Notes: generated by a model from the sequence alone, not told the origin. Positions 44,271 to 53,487 are shown, numbered from the stretch's first letter. The stretch: DNA of 64,000 nt from Flavobacterium quisquiliarum (GCF_019308285.1 NZ_WWEM01000033.1:124001-188000); one strand, 5' to 3'. Numbers and translations are program-made.

Positions 44271-45104
44271 TTATTTACTTATCAAAAAAAGTATAATTGC
44301 AAAAATCATAATTGCTATTATTATTTTGACTACAGGAGGCATTTTTGCATTTTCAACCTCTTCTGGCAACAAAGGTACCACAGTGCTGTTTTTAGCAAGA
44401 ATTTTAGTCAAATTTTCACTAAAAGCATTATAAAATGCCATCGATTTTATAACCGAACGAAAAAAAATACTACTTGTATTTTTATTATAAGAATCAATAA
44501 CCAATGACAACAGATTACTCATTTTCTTATCTAATTCAATAGTTGCAAAATGGGATAATAAACTATAAAAAGCTTTAAATTTAATATAATTGATGCTGGA
44601 ATGGTTATTACTATTCGGAATCCCCAATTGAGAAACAGCCAAATCAAGTTTAGAGAAAACAAGTAATTTCATTTTGTAGATAATCTCTTCAGAAAAATAT
44701 GTTTTAAAATCTAAAAGAAAATCAAGTTCTTCTAGATCTTCACCAGTACTTTTTGAGAGTTTTAAACTGAAAAAAGAAATCAAATCATCTTGTAAAAAAA
44801 GTGTGATAAAGTGCTTGACCTTTTCATCGGAGATAAACAGATCATTATTAAAAATATATTTTTTGGAGAATTTATTTTGTGCAAAAAAATTAAAAAAAAT
44901 ACTATTCGACATCACAAACAAGAGTTCTTCTTTGTATTCTTTCAAAGCCAAAATTAAATTTTCACTCGTAATAGAGTCTATTTCTGAATTTATCTTTCTT
45001 TCGAAATTTATGTTTTTCTCTATTCTAATATAATCAGTAGAACCAAATTCTAAAATCTGATCTCTTTTTAAATCTAACAAAGAAAATAATTGAATGATAT
45101 TCAT
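44271..45104 (-). CDS. Tandem paralog 4: tail-anchored protein of unknown function
   Basis: 277 aa. MNIIQLFSLLDLKRDQILEF, YIRIEKNINFERKINSEID, LALKEYKEELLFVMSNS; C-terminal helix VVKIIIAIMIFAIILFLI ending SK. It is nearest to the Hsp70 locus, divergent from it with a 101-bp shared upstream region, so the two sides may share control. No conserved catalytic motif is seen in any of the four. Confidence 0.75.
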   Translation of the reverse strand: MNIIQLFSLLDLKRDQILEFGSTDYIRIEKNINFERKINSEIDSITSENLILALKEYKEELLFVMSNSIFFNFFAQNKFSKKYIFNNDLFISDEKVKHFITLFLQDDLISFFSLKLSKSTGEDLEELDFLLDFKTYFSEEIIYKMKLLVFSKLDLAVSQLGIPNSNNHSSINYIKFKAFYSLLSHFATIELDKKMSNLLSLVIDSYNKNTSSIFFRSVIKSMAFYNAFSENLTKILAKNSTVVPLLPEEVENAKMPPVVKIIIAIMIFAIILFLISK

Positions 45105-45205
45105 TGTGTTGCAAAGAATTTTAGGGCTAATAAAAAATAATATTTATAATTAATATCGTATTAAATAAATTGTAAATTGCTGATCATAAAAATCCGATTT
45201 TAGAA

Positions 45206-45493
45206 ATGAATACAATCATAAACCAACTGTTTGAAATTGAGAAAAAAGCGTTAGAACAAAACTTCACTGGTTTGGAGCGCAATCTAAAAAGAATTTATAA
45301 TGAATTGGAAGAAAAAGGATATAAAATTATAAATCCTTTAGGAACAAATTATGATGAAAGGGACAGCTCTATTGATGCCAATATTCTGAATTCAAATTCG
45401 AAGAAAATAACCAAAGTAATCAGGCCTACAATTTATAAAACAGAAAACGACACATTGCAGCTGGTCCAAAAAGCAGTAGTTATAGTAGAATAA
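45206..45493 (+). CDS. Short GrpE-like protein
   Basis: 95 aa. A helical N-terminus (INQLFEIEKKALEQNFTGLE) is followed by a small beta region: YKIINPLGTNYDERDSSIDA and KVIRPTIYK...LVQKAVVIV. The order resembles the C-terminal wing of GrpE (I-P-G-x-x-F/Y-D ... V-x-x-P ... A-x-V-x-V), without the long dimer coil. Its place 10 bp before an Hsp70-type gene supports a nucleotide-exchange or cofactor role. The similarity is by eye and moderate. Confidence 0.6.
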   Translation: MNTIINQLFEIEKKALEQNFTGLERNLKRIYNELEEKGYKIINPLGTNYDERDSSIDANILNSNSKKITKVIRPTIYKTENDTLQLVQKAVVIVE

Positions 45494-45503
45494 TATCAGT
45501 AAT

Positions 45504-47990
45504 ATGAAGAATATCAATATCGGAATTGATTTAGGAACAACGAATTCAGGAATTGCAAAATATGAAAACGGGAAAATCAGTATCTATAAAAATCCTGTCG
45601 GGTTCAAAGATACTATTCCGTCTGTGGTTTCATTTCGAAAAGGACGCATTCAAATAGGCGAAAAAGCAAGAGAACACAGTGCTACAAATGCCGAAAATGT
45701 ATTTTCCTCTTTTAAAAGAAAAATGGGTTCTGATGAAATGTATTTCATTAAAGACCTGAACGAAAATCGTAGTCCTATTGACCTTTCTTCAATGGTCTTG
45801 AACGAATTAATTAATTTCGCTCAAGGCGAAAGTTTAAGATCGGCGGTTATAACAATTCCGGCTTCTTTTGATACAATTCAATCTAATGCCACCAAAAAAG
45901 CAGGTTATCAAGCCGGTTTTGAAGAAATTGTTTTGCTTCAGGAACCTATTGCTGCTTGTTTGGCTTATTCCAATTCATTAAATCTTGAAGTTGCATCAGA
46001 TAAAAAATGGCTTGTATATGATTTTGGAGGAGGAACTTTTGATATTGCATTGGTAAACATTAACGAACGCGACCTTAAAGTATTCGATCATAAAGGCAAT
46101 AATTTTTTAGGCGGAGTTGATTTAGATACCTTGTTTGTTGAGAAAATTATATGCCCAAAAATCGAAAAGCAGACACAGGAAAACAACCTTTGGTCAAAAC
46201 TAATTTCTAAAGAAAATCCTGTTTACAATAAACTCTTTTTTGAACTTCTTTATAAAGCTGAAGAAGCCAAAAAAGAACTTTCGATAAAAGAAACCTCCAG
46301 TATTGAAATCGATTTTGACGAACTCGAAATTTCATTAGACATTGATATCAGCCGAAAAGAATTTGAATTTATTATTCAGCCTAAATTTGAAGAATCATTT
46401 CATTTGGTCGAAAAATTAATTAAAGAAAATTTCCTTAGTTTTTCAGATATAGAACGTATTATACTGGTTGGAGGTACTACTTACATTCCGTACATAAGAC
46501 AACAATTACAAGAGAGAACCCAAATTCAAGTAGAAACAAATTTGGATCCTACAACGGCAGTAATGATTGGAGCGGCTTATTATGCAGGTTCAAAACCTTC
46601 AGAATTAAGCGACGAAGAAATTGTAAACGAACCCGCAGCTGAAGACAACAGTATTCAGGTTGAAACTATCTACGAACCGCATTCTAAAGATTCTGAAGAA
46701 TTAATCGTGATTCTTTTAGAGGAATCTTTTGATGGCTACTACAGAATTACTCGAGCTGATGGCGGTTTTGACACTGGCCTTTTAAAAGCCAATAAAAAAA
46801 TAGCTGAGTTTGTTCCGTTATTAGAAAAAACGACCAATCAGTTCACGTTGTTTTTATTCAACAATCAACAGAAACAAGTATATAGTAATTCCAATATTCA
46901 AATTACTAACGGATTATACAGTATTCTGGGACAGCCCATTCCGAACGATATTTGCCTAGAACTTGATGAAGAAACAGGAAAAAGCCACATGGAGGTTATC
47001 TTTAAGAAAAACGATATTCTGCCGCTTAAGAAAACCATTTACAAAACCTGTTCTAAAAACATCTTAAGAAATTCTGACCAGAAACTAATCATAAATGTAG
47101 TCGAAGGAAATGCAGGAAGCATGGTGGGCAGTAATCTTTCTATTGGATATATTGAAATATCAGGAAGCAGTTTTGAACAGGATCTTTTAAAAGGAATGGA
47201 TATTGAGCTGAATTTTAAAGTTTCGGAATCACGAGATTTGAGCATTGATGTTTACATAAGTGCCTTGGATCTGGAAATAAGCGAAGTCTTTAATCCGCAT
47301 CAACGAAAGATTTCTATCGAAAAATTGGCGTTAGAAATCAAAAATGCTCTTGATACCATTCTTGAAGAAATAAGAACCGAAGAACAAAGTGAAAATTATG
47401 AGTATTTAGCCAAATTAAAAAGATCACAGGAATCCTTAACGGTTCTATATAATGAGGCATTAGAAAATAAAAATGATGCTCTTACAGATAAAAAATATCA
47501 GATCGATGAATTGAAGAAAATCTACATTCAGGAATTTGATGATCTTGTACGACACAAACACATACTATTTGAGCTTGAAGAATACAACAATATGAAAGAT
47601 AGCCTTTCTTTTTATCTAGAAAAAGGAAGTCCGCGTCAAAAAGAAGAATATGAAAAGATTACAAAAAATGAGAAAGAATTCCTTCAATCCAACAATAAAT
47701 ATCTGATTCGTAAGAAGAAAAAAGAACTGGAAAATCTGTTAGACAACATCTACGCCAATCAAGACGAAAGCTATATCGAATATTTCTATTATTTCCGACT
47801 TGAAGATCCTAACGCTTTCAAAGACAAATCAAAACATAGCAAATTGATACAATTAGGAGAAAGAGCAATCGACAATTCTAATTTAATGGAATTAAAAACA
47901 ATCTGTCATCAACTCTATAATTTATTGATTATTAAACCAAAAAGAAAAGACGACTTCAATACATTTGATGGCAATCTTGGAATAAAATAA
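45504..47990 (+). CDS. Non-canonical Hsp70 (DnaK-like) protein
   Basis: 828 aa against about 630 for housekeeping DnaK. The ATPase domain is intact (about 1-365): GIDLGTTNSG (7-16), DFGGGTFD (about 173-180), and LVGGTTYIPYIR with the adenosine contact. The substrate-binding part differs: after the linker (SKDSEELIVILLEESFDGYY) the usual DnaK beta-sandwich motifs are missing, and the last 220 residues are a long charged helical region (about 600-800). It probably binds special clients rather than acting as general DnaK. The GrpE-like gene precedes it and four tail-anchored paralogs are divergent. A terminator follows. Confidence 0.88.
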   Translation: MKNINIGIDLGTTNSGIAKYENGKISIYKNPVGFKDTIPSVVSFRKGRIQIGEKAREHSATNAENVFSSFKRKMGSDEMYFIKDLNENRSPIDLSSMVLNELINFAQGESLRSAVITIPASFDTIQSNATKKAGYQAGFEEIVLLQEPIAACLAYSNSLNLEVASDKKWLVYDFGGGTFDIALVNINERDLKVFDHKGNNFLGGVDLDTLFVEKIICPKIEKQTQENNLWSKLISKENPVYNKLFFELLYKAEEAKKELSIKETSSIEIDFDELEISLDIDISRKEFEFIIQPKFEESFHLVEKLIKENFLSFSDIERIILVGGTTYIPYIRQQLQERTQIQVETNLDPTTAVMIGAAYYAGSKPSELSDEEIVNEPAAEDNSIQVETIYEPHSKDSEELIVILLEESFDGYYRITRADGGFDTGLLKANKKIAEFVPLLEKTTNQFTLFLFNNQQKQVYSNSNIQITNGLYSILGQPIPNDICLELDEETGKSHMEVIFKKNDILPLKKTIYKTCSKNILRNSDQKLIINVVEGNAGSMVGSNLSIGYIEISGSSFEQDLLKGMDIELNFKVSESRDLSIDVYISALDLEISEVFNPHQRKISIEKLALEIKNALDTILEEIRTEEQSENYEYLAKLKRSQESLTVLYNEALENKNDALTDKKYQIDELKKIYIQEFDDLVRHKHILFELEEYNNMKDSLSFYLEKGSPRQKEEYEKITKNEKEFLQSNNKYLIRKKKKELENLLDNIYANQDESYIEYFYYFRLEDPNAFKDKSKHSKLIQLGERAIDNSNLMELKTICHQLYNLLIIKPKRKDDFNTFDGNLGIK

Positions 47991-48013
47991 CTTGTTGATA
48001 TACCTCTACTAAA

Positions 48014-48042
48014 AAGGCTTCAGAGAAATCTGAAGCTTTTTT
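48014..48042. terminator. GNRA-family terminator between convergent genes
   Basis: CTTCAGA-GAAA-TCTGAAG perfect stem with T run, between the Hsp70 stop and the stop of the convergent 48-kb gene. Confidence 0.8.
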
Positions 48043-48044
48043 CT

Positions 48045-48647
48045 TTATAAACCAATTTCAATTTTAGATATATAATCTTCATTTACATCTAAAACATTTG
48101 GCTTCAATTTTAAAACATCTTCTAAAAAAGCTTCGGTTCTATTAATATAGAATTCTACAACGGTATCGATTTGTTTATTGGCTACTAATTTCAAAGCATC
48201 AATTGTCAAAACCTGTTTCTTGAAATTTCCTAAAATAATTTCTCTTTGATACAACGATTTACTTAAAGTCTTGTCTAAATTCAATTCTTCTAGATTATTT
48301 GACCGAAAGAAAAATGGCTTCTCTAATTCATTTCTACTATTATAGTTTAGGGTCGTAAAAAAATCAGACTCTACTTTTACAATCGCAATATTCTTATCGT
48401 AAATCTTGAATTTTGAAACAAAACTCAAATTAGCATCAGTAAAAATATGTTCTAAATCTAAAATTAGAATTGCATATAGATTAGACACATCAAATGTTTT
48501 AAAATATGACTTTATATAATCTGTGTCAAACACTTCAATAAAGACATTATATTCTCTGCTGCTTTTACTGTTGGTTCTAATAAAAGGGATGTCTTTATCT
48601 GTTGCAATAAATTTTTGGGATATTATATGATATTTCAGTTTCTTCAT
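48045..48647 (-). CDS. Hypothetical protein (200 aa)
   Basis: Soluble protein of unknown function: MKKLKYHIISQKFIATDKDI, FIEVFDTDYIKSYFKTFDV and LYAILILDLEHIF, then a charged C-terminal half with SLYQREIILGNFKKQVLTID. No signal peptide or membrane helix. Convergent with the Hsp70 gene. No family recognised. Confidence 0.65.
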   Translation of the reverse strand: MKKLKYHIISQKFIATDKDIPFIRTNSKSSREYNVFIEVFDTDYIKSYFKTFDVSNLYAILILDLEHIFTDANLSFVSKFKIYDKNIAIVKVESDFFTTLNYNSRNELEKPFFFRSNNLEELNLDKTLSKSLYQREIILGNFKKQVLTIDALKLVANKQIDTVVEFYINRTEAFLEDVLKLKPNVLDVNEDYISKIEIGL

Positions 48648-48817
48648 TTGGTTTTACGTATTTCTTATTGAAAAAATTAAAAAACTGCCTAGACATCAAA
48701 CCTAAATTAAAAATCATAAAGTACTTAGAATTTATGTTGTGTTAAATTTCTTTCTGTAATTGCAAAACTTAACATTGTTTTCTTACTAACTGGCTTTTCA
48801 TTAGTAAATGTTTTTTA

Positions 48818-48825
48818 TAAATTTG
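48818..48825 (+). promoter_or_regulatory. -7 box TAAATTTG before the exported ASKHA gene
   Basis: Fits TAnnTTTG, 118 bp upstream of the ATG, leaving a fairly long leader. No clear -33 TTG at the usual distance. Confidence 0.35.
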
Positions 48826-48943
48826 CAATCCTGTAATGAAACCTATTATTTTCAATACAAAATTATGACTTTCACATAAATACCACGAAAAGACTTTGCA
48901 ATTTTTTAAAAACAAATTATATTATAATTACTAATTCAACACA

Positions 48944-50038
48944 ATGATTAAAAAAAACAAACCCCAAGTTCTATTTTTTATTCTCTTCAATTTATTTTTC
49001 ACTCTTAATTCATTTGCTCAAAAAAGTATTTATGCTGGAATTGAAATTGGAAGAAGAGCCATCAAAGTTTCTGTTATTGATGTAAGTAACATAAAAAAAG
49101 CCGATTACAAAATCCTTTCTTTTTGGACTGAAAGAATCCCTTTTGCAGATCACATTGGTGCTAATGGGCAACTTACTCCAGAAGACATCAGCAAAACAAG
49201 CATTACAGTCGTTGATCAGTTGAAAAAAATCAGAACCGATTACAAAATGTTGGATGAAAACATCTTTATTGTTGCCGCTCCAGTTTTTGCTTCTGCCACT
49301 AATGTTGATGTGCTAAAAAATAAAATTGCTACTCTTACCAACAAAGAACTTGAAATTCTTGATGTTAACGAAGAAGCAAAAACATTGGTAAAAGGTGCAA
49401 TTCCTCCAGTTGATTACGCTAATGCATTCCTTTTAGATATTGGTGCTCAAACTACTAAAGGCGGTTATATTGACGAACTTAAAGATAATAAATTAGAGTT
49501 TATTCCTTTAGAGCTTAATTTCGGTACAATGACACTTACAGATGCTGTAGAAAAAACAGTAGTAAACAAAAGCCAAGCAAATGATATGTCTGCTTATCAA
49601 GAAAAATCGTTTGACTATAACACCATCCTACGCAAGAAAACACAAGAGTTATTTGCTGCAAATCCGCTTTTAATGAAAAAAGATAAATTGTATTTGTCTG
49701 GCGGAGCTGTTTGGGCTTTTTCTACTCTTTATTATGATGAAAATGTTAAAGACCATTACATTCCTTTGACATTACAAGATGCTGTAGATTACGATGCTAT
49801 CTTAAAAAATAACTTTGGTAAGTTTACCAACCTTGCAAAAACTAATAAGGAAGCAGCGAGAGTTTTAAACACATACGATCAAAAATATCTTATTTCGGCA
49901 AACAACATTTTAATAGCGTGTCTGGAAAGTATTCCAAATTTAGCGACCAAGAAAGTCTATTTTGTAAAAGAAGGACAGGTTACTTGGCTAATCTCTTATA
50001 TTGCAGAGCGTTCTAAAAAAATTAATACTAATTTCTAA
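48944..50038 (+). CDS. Exported actin-fold (Ppx/GppA-like) protein
   Basis: 364 aa. Signal peptide (KPQVLFFILFNLFFTLNSFA, cleavage near residue 26) precedes an ASKHA-type fold: YAGIEIGRRAIKVSVIDVS resembles phosphate-1, AFLLDIGAQTTKGGY (about 163-178) phosphate-2, and YLSGGAVWAF an adenosine-type motif. It resembles exopolyphosphatase/guanosine pentaphosphatase proteins but is predicted to be outside the cytoplasm, where ATP is scarce. It may hydrolyse polyphosphate or act as a non-enzymatic scaffold. Single gene with GNRA-family terminator. Confidence 0.75.
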   Translation: MIKKNKPQVLFFILFNLFFTLNSFAQKSIYAGIEIGRRAIKVSVIDVSNIKKADYKILSFWTERIPFADHIGANGQLTPEDISKTSITVVDQLKKIRTDYKMLDENIFIVAAPVFASATNVDVLKNKIATLTNKELEILDVNEEAKTLVKGAIPPVDYANAFLLDIGAQTTKGGYIDELKDNKLEFIPLELNFGTMTLTDAVEKTVVNKSQANDMSAYQEKSFDYNTILRKKTQELFAANPLLMKKDKLYLSGGAVWAFSTLYYDENVKDHYIPLTLQDAVDYDAILKNNFGKFTNLAKTNKEAARVLNTYDQKYLISANNILIACLESIPNLATKKVYFVKEGQVTWLISYIAERSKKINTNF

Positions 50039-50062
50039 AAAGTATTTATTTTACAAATCATC

Positions 50063-50092
50063 AAAGCTTCAGAGAAATCTGGAGCTTTTTTT
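50063..50092 (+). terminator. GNRA-family terminator
   Basis: AAAGCTTCAGA-GAAA-TCTGGAGCTTT with T run, after the 50.0-kb stop. Confidence 0.85.
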
Positions 50093-50171
50093 ATTCTTTA
50101 AAATCACCAAAACGCTTCAAACTCGAAATATTTTTAAATTGACTTATACATAAAAGCCTTATATTAGCAAT

Positions 50172-50185
50172 TGTAATCGATTACA
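50172..50185. promoter_or_regulatory. Palindromic operator TGTAATCGATTACA
   Basis: Perfect 14-bp palindrome with central CG, 12 bp before the DUF1593 start. The form fits LacI-family operators; no LacI gene is in the window. Confidence 0.6.
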
Positions 50186-50196
50186 TTAATCTTTAA

Positions 50197-51504
50197 ATGC
50201 ATATTGTCATGAGAATTAAATGTTATACCATTAGTTTACTGAGCCTCTTTATTACTTCAGTTTATGGTCAAAAAGCCGTGCCTGTAAAGCCAAGAATACT
50301 AATCAGTACAGATATTGGCGGCACAGATCCAGATGATAATCAATCGATGACGCATTTACTGATGTATAGCGATAAATTTGAAATTGAAGGATTAATTTCA
50401 TCGCCTTCTTATGGAAACGGAAGCAAACAGGAAATAATTCGAATGATTGATTTGTATGAAAAAGATCTTCCTAAACTGCAAAAACACCAATCCGGATTTG
50501 CATCTCCGGATTATCTTCGTTCTATAACCAAACAGGGATATCACGGAAATGTATCTTTTATTGGTTATTCTAAAGCTACAGAAGGTTCTAACTGGATTGT
50601 AAAATCAGCTCAGAAAAAAAGTTCTCAGCCTCTATGGATATTGTGCTGGGGAGGTTTAGAAGACTTGGCGCAAGCATTGCACGACGCACCTGAAATTCAA
50701 AATAAAATCAAAGTGTATTGGATTGGCGGGCCAAATAAAAAATGGAGTGCTAATAGTTACGCTTATATTGTTGCCAATTTTCCCAATTTATGGTTTATCG
50801 AAAACAACTCGTCTTATTATGGTTTATTCTCTAAAAGTGATGAGCCCGATAGCGTAGCGATTTCAAATTATTACACGAATCATATTAAAGACAAAAGTTT
50901 TTTGGGGAAAGACTTTATCAATTATTATAAAGGAGAAGTCAAAATGGGAGATACGCCTTCCCTGCTCTACATGATGGACGGCGATCCCAATGATCCAACA
51001 CGTGAAAGCTGGGGATGCAGTTTCGAAAAATTCAATCATAGTCCGCGAACTGTACTTGATCGTACAACAACTATTAACGATACGATTGCCTACTGTTCGA
51101 TTATGGAAATGCGATTTACTGTACCCAAAACAAAAGCTAAAAAAGAATCTATTGGCTTTTGGATGGAAGTGCCTTATGGAAAAACAATTCAGAAATGGCC
51201 AGGATATTACATCGGAAATGATGTTTATGCCATACGGTATATTCCAAAGAAAGCAGAAGTTTTAAATTATAAATTGTCCTCGGATATTCCGGAAATTAAC
51301 GGAAAAACCGGTGCATTGGTGGCGACAAACTTATGGCCTGGAAAAAGAAGCTCAAAAGATGATCAGTTAGGCAGTAATTGGTTTACAGATAAACACGATC
51401 CTGATCTTTATTTTGGTAAAATTCAGGGCGGTAAAACCATTTCAAAATGGAGAGATGACATTCTTCTGGACTGGAGTAAAAGATGGGAATGGCTTAATGA
51501 ATAA
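50197..51504 (+). CDS. DUF1593 nucleoside hydrolase-like secreted protein
   Basis: 435 aa. Signal peptide MRIKCYTISLLSLFITSVYG (if ATG 50209 is used; ATG 50197 adds four residues). The DUF1593 domain has the nucleoside-hydrolase-type calcium motif DIGGTDPDDNQS near the start, WILCWGGLEDLAQAL in the middle, and a C-terminal beta domain (about 330-435). These proteins are often linked with polysaccharide use. The palindrome just upstream suggests sugar-responsive repression. Substrate unknown. Confidence 0.88.
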   Translation: MHIVMRIKCYTISLLSLFITSVYGQKAVPVKPRILISTDIGGTDPDDNQSMTHLLMYSDKFEIEGLISSPSYGNGSKQEIIRMIDLYEKDLPKLQKHQSGFASPDYLRSITKQGYHGNVSFIGYSKATEGSNWIVKSAQKKSSQPLWILCWGGLEDLAQALHDAPEIQNKIKVYWIGGPNKKWSANSYAYIVANFPNLWFIENNSSYYGLFSKSDEPDSVAISNYYTNHIKDKSFLGKDFINYYKGEVKMGDTPSLLYMMDGDPNDPTRESWGCSFEKFNHSPRTVLDRTTTINDTIAYCSIMEMRFTVPKTKAKKESIGFWMEVPYGKTIQKWPGYYIGNDVYAIRYIPKKAEVLNYKLSSDIPEINGKTGALVATNLWPGKRSSKDDQLGSNWFTDKHDPDLYFGKIQGGKTISKWRDDILLDWSKRWEWLNE

Positions 51505-51530
51505 GTACTTAAAAGAGTTTCTCAGTATAA

Positions 51531-51556
51531 AAAAGCTTCAGAGAAATCTGGAGCTT
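51531..51556 (+). terminator. GNRA-family hairpin, degenerate T tract
   Basis: AAAGCTTCAGA-GAAA-TCTGGAGCTT then ATTG rather than T6. It sits between convergent genes. Confidence 0.65.
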
Positions 51557-51562
51557 ATTGTT

Positions 51563-51871
51563 TTATGCTTCTTTAACTAAAATTTCCTGAACCAAATCCA
51601 GCAACTCCATTTCGTCTGTTGGAAATAACTGAAGTGCTTGTTCCAAAATCAATCCAACATCAATCGCTTTGTTTTTACCATTATCCTGTTCCAATGCTAA
51701 AATACAAAGCTTTAGCATGTTGGTAATAACACAGCCTAGCTCCGAATAATTCAGCATTTTGATTTCTGCATTATACCCTTTTTCTATTTTTGGCTTTAGC
51801 GTATTTAAATATCGAACTGACATTTTTCTAATATGCTCTAAGTTTCTTAATTGCTCCGTTTCCATGATCAT
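51563..51871 (-). CDS. Hypothetical helical protein (102 aa)
   Basis: Small soluble helical protein: LRNLEHIRKMSVRYLNTLKP, LGCVITNMLKLCILALEQD, VGLILEQALQLFPTDEMELL. No motif recognised. The start may be ATG 51871 or 51865 (METEQ). It lies 81 bp downstream of the Lrp gene on the same strand and could be co-transcribed. Confidence 0.65.
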   Translation of the reverse strand: MIMETEQLRNLEHIRKMSVRYLNTLKPKIEKGYNAEIKMLNYSELGCVITNMLKLCILALEQDNGKNKAIDVGLILEQALQLFPTDEMELLDLVQEILVKEA

Positions 51872-51952
51872 AATTTGATTAATTCTCCATTAGCCAAATC
51901 TCTATAATTCTTTTCAGAAAACGGTTATCTTACATGATAACTCAGAAAAAAC

Positions 51953-52411
51953 CTAAAAATGCAACTTAGTAGACTGCTTAATATAGCTCATTACAAAAGA
52001 ACTCTGCACTTTACTAATATTCGGAATGTTCGATAGTTTTCTAATAAAATCATTAAATGCTTCCGGATCTTTTACCACAACTTTCAAAACATAATCGAAG
52101 ATTCCGCCTGTTACATAACCTTCTACAACCTCATCGAGTGCCGAAACTTGTCGCGAGAATTCTTCGACCAATTCTAAACGCTGGCTTGTTAGAGAAAGAT
52201 TTATAATTACCGTGAAATTCAATCCTACCTTTTTCGGATCAATTATCGCGACATAATCTTTGATATAACCTTCATTTTCGAGTTTTTTTATTCGGTCGTA
52301 AACAGAAGTTCGCGACATATTTAGTCTTTCGGTTAAATCTGTAATATCGAATCTGGCATTCTGCTGTAGGATTCGAAGTAGTTCTATTTCTTGTTTGCTT
52401 AATTCTTGCAT
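51953..52411 (-). CDS. Lrp/AsnC family transcriptional regulator
   Basis: 152 aa: N-terminal HTH (about 5-62: LLRILQQNARFDITDLTERL; MSRTSVYDRIKKLE) and C-terminal RAM effector domain (about 68-145: VEGYVTGGIFDYVLKVVVKD). Such proteins sense amino acids. It is divergent from an EamA transporter gene with 161 bp between starts, the usual arrangement when the regulator controls an amino-acid exporter. Confidence 0.93.
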   Translation of the reverse strand: MQELSKQEIELLRILQQNARFDITDLTERLNMSRTSVYDRIKKLENEGYIKDYVAIIDPKKVGLNFTVIINLSLTSQRLELVEEFSRQVSALDEVVEGYVTGGIFDYVLKVVVKDPEAFNDFIRKLSNIPNISKVQSSFVMSYIKQSTKLHF

Positions 52412-52534
52412 CGGATTTTTTCCAGTTAAAGTATAAAAAACAATTCAATTTAGGACAAAAAACATAAAATATTACATTTTACAGAATTAAATACATATTT
52501 AATTCTAAAATTTCGTTCATAATTCTACAATAAA

Positions 52535-52542
52535 TACTTTTG
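52535..52542 (+). promoter_or_regulatory. -7 box TACTTTTG of the EamA gene
   Basis: Fits TAnnTTTG, 30 bp before ATG 52573. A TTG codon inside this box could open a longer frame, but it would lie within the promoter. Confidence 0.55.
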
Positions 52543-52572
52543 AATGTACAAAACATATTTTTAGAATACAAA

Positions 52573-53475
52573 ATGAACAAATATATTATTATTGTCGCTT
52601 TGGGCGCTTTGAGTTTCGGAATGCTGTCTTCTTTCGCTAAAATCGCTTATGGAGAAGGTTACAGTCCAGCTGAAATTACGTTGACGCAAGCCCTTGTGGG
52701 AACTTTGATTTTATGGTCGATTGCTCTTTTCAAAAAACTTAAAAATGGTAATAAATTAGTTTTAGACTGGAAATTACTTTTGGCAGGAACTACAATGGGT
52801 TCTTCTGCTTATACTTATTATTTATCTGTTGCCTATATTCCGGCTTCTCTGGCAATCGTCTTATTAATGCAGATTACATGGCTAAGTATTTTGGTCGAAT
52901 GGATTGTTTTTAAGAAAAAACCAAGTACCGTTGAAATCGGTTCTTCGTTATTTATCATTTTAGGAACTGTATTAGCGGGCAATCTTTTGGAACTAAACAA
53001 CACCAATATTTCTTTTAAAGGAATTCTTTTAAGTTTACTATCAGCTATACTTTACACTTTGTATATCGTTTTTACGAGCAAAATCGGAAAAGAAACCCCA
53101 ATGTTCGAAAAAAGCGCTTTAATGACAAGCGGATCTGCTATGATTATATTTTTAATCAACTGCGAAGCGATAACTTCAAGTACACATTTAGATTTTGGTT
53201 TACTGCAATGGGGAACATTTTTAGCAGTTTTTGGAACTGTGATTCCACCAATTTGTTTTACTGTCGGAATGCCTAAAATTGGTGCAGGTTTAAGTTCGGT
53301 TCTGCTGACTTTAGAATTGCCGGCAGCGGTTTTCTGCGCCCATATTATTTTGGGCGAAAAAGTAACTTTACCACAGCTATTAGGAATTGCTATAATGCTT
53401 GGTGCCATTATCTATCTTAATATTTCTAAAGCCAAAAAAGAAAAAGTAATGCAAAACGAAACAGCAGTATGTTAA
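52573..53475 (+). CDS. EamA/DMT family transporter
   Basis: 300-aa inner-membrane protein with about ten helices in two EamA repeats. MNKYIIIVALGALSFGMLSS opens the first; IGAGLSSVLLTLELPAAVF lies in the last third. DMT proteins export amino acids or metabolites. ATG 52573 is chosen over an in-frame TTG at 52540, because the TTG lies in the -7 box. The divergent Lrp-type gene is the likely regulator. Substrate unknown. Confidence 0.92.
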   Translation: MNKYIIIVALGALSFGMLSSFAKIAYGEGYSPAEITLTQALVGTLILWSIALFKKLKNGNKLVLDWKLLLAGTTMGSSAYTYYLSVAYIPASLAIVLLMQITWLSILVEWIVFKKKPSTVEIGSSLFIILGTVLAGNLLELNNTNISFKGILLSLLSAILYTLYIVFTSKIGKETPMFEKSALMTSGSAMIIFLINCEAITSSTHLDFGLLQWGTFLAVFGTVIPPICFTVGMPKIGAGLSSVLLTLELPAAVFCAHIILGEKVTLPQLLGIAIMLGAIIYLNISKAKKEKVMQNETAVC

Positions 53476-53487
53476 TACTTAACAGCA

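Noticed and set aside
45504..47990. Housekeeping DnaK
   Set aside because: Length, substrate region and the lack of dnaJ nearby do not fit; only the ATPase domain is canonical.
52540..52572. TTG start giving a longer EamA protein
   Set aside because: The TTG is within the TACTTTTG promoter box; ATG 52573 starts a normal first membrane helix.
53052..53408. 118-aa minus-strand frame
   Set aside because: Antisense to the EamA transporter.
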